DNA of 64,000 nucleotides from JARFQH01 sp963825595. Lineage in GTDB: Bacteria > Desulfobacterota > Desulfobacteria > Desulfobacterales > SG8-13. Each line of letters starts with the position of its first letter. Position 1 is the first letter of the stretch. The DNA lies in contig CAWGUE010000024.1 of NCBI GenBank assembly GCA_963825595.1, positions 62,001 through 126,000 on the forward strand, in the 5' to 3' direction. Positions 62,036 through 64,000 of the stretch are shown here, in pieces. The translations under genes and the position numbers were made by a program. The notes under the pieces are model-generated. The model saw nothing but the letters and a program-made list of their open reading frames with translations, was not told where the DNA came from and did not search any database.

Positions 62036-62674
62036 TTAGACAATGGCCAGGTAGATTGGCAAAAAACCGAAGCCCAGCCCGACAACCAGACTGAAAGCGA
62101 TACCGGCCCCCCTGATAAACGGCATATACTTCGGGTGGTTGACACCTAACGTCTGAAAAGCGCTCCAGAAGCCGTGGCTGACGTGTATGGCCGCGACAAC
62201 CACTGCCAGGACATACAGCAGAACATAGACAGGATCGGAAAAGGCCTTGGAGAGGATGTCATAGATTGTGGTGCCGGATTTATCGACGAAGTGAAAGTTG
62301 ATCAGGTGGAAAACGACGAACGCCAGGATAATCAGGCCGGAGTAAGGCATGGTCCGGGAGCCGATCGTGCGGCCGCCGCCGGCTTTATTGACAGCATAGC
62401 GATCGGGTCGGGAGACGAAATTCTGATAAAAGAGAAGCAGGCCGGTGGCAACATGCAGGATGGCAAACGTGAGCAGACCCAATTCGGATATCGTGACCAG
62501 GGGGCCGAGGCTGTGAAGATGCTCGGCGTAGGCATTGAAGGCGTCTCTGCCACCGTAAATAAATAGGTTACCGGCAAGGTGGGTTGTCAGAAAGACACAA
62601 AATCCGAGGCCGGTAACGGCCATCATCCATTTCTTACCGATCGAAGATGCAAATGTCTGCACAAACCAGTTCAT
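62036..62674 (-). CDS. frdC: Fumarate reductase/succinate dehydrogenase cytochrome b subunit
   Basis: 212 residues with five membrane helices and several intramembrane His residues (TTHLAGNLFIY, EHLHSLG, ILHVATGLLLFY, HLINFHFVD and HVSHGFWS) as in di-heme cytochrome b558 of Bacillus and Wolinella. It anchors FrdAB and passes electrons to or from menaquinone. First gene of the operon. Confidence 0.94.
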   Translation of the reverse strand: MNWFVQTFASSIGKKWMMAVTGLGFCVFLTTHLAGNLFIYGGRDAFNAYAEHLHSLGPLVTISELGLLTFAILHVATGLLLFYQNFVSRPDRYAVNKAGGGRTIGSRTMPYSGLIILAFVVFHLINFHFVDKSGTTIYDILSKAFSDPVYVLLYVLAVVVAAIHVSHGFWSAFQTLGVNHPKYMPFIRGAGIAFSLVVGLGFGFLPIYLAIV

Positions 62675-62746
62675 GCACGCCTCCGTTTCAATCTTTCTCT
62701 CTGCATTTGAGCAAAGTATTTTCTTTAAAGGCTGCCCCTGTTTCTG

Positions 62747-63295
62747 TCAACCCATTTTTTTCAACCACCAGTTGTCATATGGCGTCTTCAGGATATCAGC
62801 GGCCAGCAATCGCGCCGCGTCCGTTTGGAGTCGGCCGATGATTGGTGGAAGCCATTTTTCAGGTGGTTTGTATCCGATGTCGGCCAAGGTTTTAAGGTCA
62901 ATAATCAGTGCCAGCTGGTCTGCGTCACGGGCGAGTTTGGCTTCCGCGGTCTGGTTGACCTCGAATTCATTTATAAGATCTTCCAGGACCGTACCAAACG
63001 GCAATCCCTCGACGGTGTCCCTGAGAGCCTTGTCGGCATCCGCGCGAACATAATCTTTGTGTACCGTATTCAGATCGCCGATACGGGATTCGCTCAAATC
63101 GTGTACCAGGCACATGCTGATCAACCGAGGTCCATCAATATCGGGGACAATGTTGGCCAGGACAAAGGCAATAAATGCCGAACTGTATGAATGTTCGGCC
63201 ACGGACTCGTTCCCTGCCCCGAGGAATTGGAATCCGGAACGGGGAATTTCTTTCAATAGATTGGCTTGAAATAATAAATCTGCGATATTACTCAT
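62747..63295 (-). CDS. HD-domain nucleotidase-like protein (YfbR family)
   Basis: A 182-residue metal-dependent phosphohydrolase. The HD motif residues are visible: AEHSYSSAF (first His), LVHDLSE (His-Asp), and a later Asp in ARDADQLAL. YfbR is a 5'-deoxynucleotidase and the length fits. It lies 72 bases upstream of frdC on the same strand, so may share the same transcript, but no functional link is obvious. Confidence 0.83.
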   Translation of the reverse strand: MSNIADLLFQANLLKEIPRSGFQFLGAGNESVAEHSYSSAFIAFVLANIVPDIDGPRLISMCLVHDLSESRIGDLNTVHKDYVRADADKALRDTVEGLPFGTVLEDLINEFEVNQTAEAKLARDADQLALIIDLKTLADIGYKPPEKWLPPIIGRLQTDAARLLAADILKTPYDNWWLKKMG

Positions 63296-63536
63296 AAATT
63301 TCTCCTAATTCTTCCTGAATCCATAGCTCCTGTTTATTTGATTGCCATGGTCAGTGATTTCTGTTTGCGCAGGTTTTTCCAACCGCCCTGAAATTATTGA
63401 AATTAATATGAATATAGCTAAAAATCAACAAGCGCGTCGTCAATATGAAGGTTTTATCAGTCAATCGCTGATTCGGTAAATTGACTGCCGTTAAAATTAT
63501 ATAATATTTTCTAATATGATAATAACCTTGATGAGA

Positions 63537-63554
63537 TTTGGCATTATTCTTGCC
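63537..63554 (+). promoter_or_regulatory. Second sigma-54 (RpoN) promoter
   Basis: TTGGCAT-N5-TTGCC with GG (63540-63541) and GC (63552-63553) ten bases apart. The upstream ATAACCTTGATGAGATTT matches ATAACGTTGACGAGATTT before the 47186 promoter, including the AT-rich flank. It lies about 70 bases before a short ORF and 285 before tolQ. Confidence 0.7.
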
Positions 63555-63625
63555 ATTGAATTCGAGCCATTCAAGCGGACCGTCACAATCAAAGGGTACG
63601 ACTGGCTCCGTTCTGCTTTCCGGCA

Positions 63626-63733
63626 ATGGAAAAAATCACGATAACCGATACGGTCGTTAAAAATTATGAATCCACGATGAAATATACGGGCGAACTCCCC
63701 AAACCCTCAAATATCTTGACACTGAGGACATAA
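63626..63733 (+). CDS. Possible 35-residue peptide
   Basis: Begins MEKITITDTVVKNYES, ends ILTLRT. It lies downstream of the sigma-54 promoter but has no clear ribosome site. Support is mainly positional. The 63296-63536 stretch holds nothing else that I recognise. Confidence 0.3.
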   Translation: MEKITITDTVVKNYESTMKYTGELPKPSNILTLRT

Positions 63734-63744
63734 CATTTTAAATT
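63716..63744 (+). promoter_or_regulatory. Sigma-70 promoter for tolQ
   Basis: TTGACA (63716-63721), 17-base spacer, TAAATT (63739-63744). Transcription would start near 63751, about 87 bases before the tolQ ATG. It overlaps the end of the short ORF. Confidence 0.6.
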
Positions 63745-63837
63745 AGTAAAATTTTTTATCACGTCGACCTCGCACAAGCCGACAAATTAAATACTCGCTC
63801 GTTCATCGCCCACAGCCCAAACCCGCGGAGATTCTCA

Positions 63838-64000
63838 ATGGTGCAATCCGATCTCGACATCATCCACATTTTTCTGAATGCCGGTCTGGTGGTTCAGTTG
63901 GTGCTGGTTTTGCTTCTGTTTTTTTCAATCACGTCATGGGCGATTATTCTCATAAAAATCCGTTACATCGGTCGGGCATTCAGAGAATCGGCCCAATTTA
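63838..64000 (+). CDS. TolQ/ExbB/MotA-family proton channel, N-terminal part
   Basis: The first 54 residues are visible before the window ends: LDIIHIFLNAGLVVQLVLV then SITSWAIILIKIRYIGRAFR. That is the first membrane helix and the SW-AII-K pattern of TolQ (SIxSWxIIxxK). With TolR it would energise the outer membrane. The rest, including any tolR-tolA-tolB, lies outside the window. Confidence 0.85.
   Translation, partial: MVQSDLDIIHIFLNAGLVVQLVLVLLLFFSITSWAIILIKIRYIGRAFRESAQF

Noticed and set aside
1..64000. CRISPR arrays, rRNA genes and prophage
   Set aside because: I saw no regularly spaced direct repeats of 25-40 bases, no rRNA signature and no phage structural genes.

Overview
The window looks like a chromosomal segment of an anaerobic, probably sulfate-reducing Desulfobacterota (deltaproteobacterial) species. 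This is inferred from gene content: a three-subunit fumarate reductase/succinate dehydrogenase, an Mrp-type Fe-S carrier next to a UPF0251 regulator, a full branched-chain amino acid ABC operon, enoyl-CoA hydratase, HflKC, a bS22-type mini ribosomal protein, moderate GC content and GG-N10-GC (sigma-54) promoters. No 16S rRNA gene is present, so the placement is provisional.

Layout. 0.3-4.8 kb (minus strand): a small membrane protein, a NosL-like copper protein, a response regulator-PAS-degenerate kinase-CBM48 fusion, a prokaryotic glutamate-receptor-like channel and a YtfJ-family protein. 5.1-16.1 kb: pyrD, an MBL-fold hydrolase, an HDOD-GGDEF protein, Mrp/UPF0251, an exported protein, a DUF2784 membrane protein, a retropepsin-like protease, a PlsB-like acyltransferase and an enoyl-CoA hydratase. 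16.4-31.6 kb (plus strand): a Lys-rich membrane protein, then a peptide ABC transporter (SBP, two permeases, two ATPases), an M24 peptidase, a DUF1445/D-glutamate-cyclase-like enzyme and a complete Liv transporter. 32-46.9 kb: a mosaic of a DinB-like protein, a CBS protein, a DprE1-like FAD oxidase, an ArsN2-like acetyltransferase, an EamA exporter, an atypical SHMT homologue, a RAYT-type insertion with perfect 23-bp inverted ends, a TPR protein, a Lon-substrate-domain protein, a DEAD helicase/RRM/cold-shock cluster and 5-oxoprolinase pxpABC. 47-64 kb: two tiny membrane proteins behind a sigma-54 promoter, rplM-rpsI, bS22, hflKC, a DciA-like protein, a TrmN6-like methylase, DUF1015, two tRNA-Ser genes, dnaX-ybaB-recR-ykgJ, the fumarate reductase operon, a YfbR-like HD protein and the start of tolQ.

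How the genes work together. The 17.8-31.6 kb block reads as an uptake-and-degradation route for oligopeptides and amino acids: import by the peptide transporter, cleavage by the M24 peptidase, a lyase/cyclase step by the DUF1445 protein, and free amino acid import by Liv. pxpABC, 13 kb further on, would open any 5-oxoproline formed.

Several families of short repeats with inverted ends are scattered between genes: TAGAAGTGGTTTCAAAACC ends, GTGTCCAATTCATAAATG ends, and an AACGTTCC hairpin. Some copies supply the stop codon of the adjacent gene. The most unusual protein-level finds are the regulator-CBM48 fusion with its missing phospho-acceptor His, the adjacent iGluR-like channel, and the SHMT homologue lacking several catalytic residues. 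At the regulatory level, two look-alike sigma-54 promoters lie 16 kb apart, one of them ahead of two previously unannotated micro-membrane proteins.
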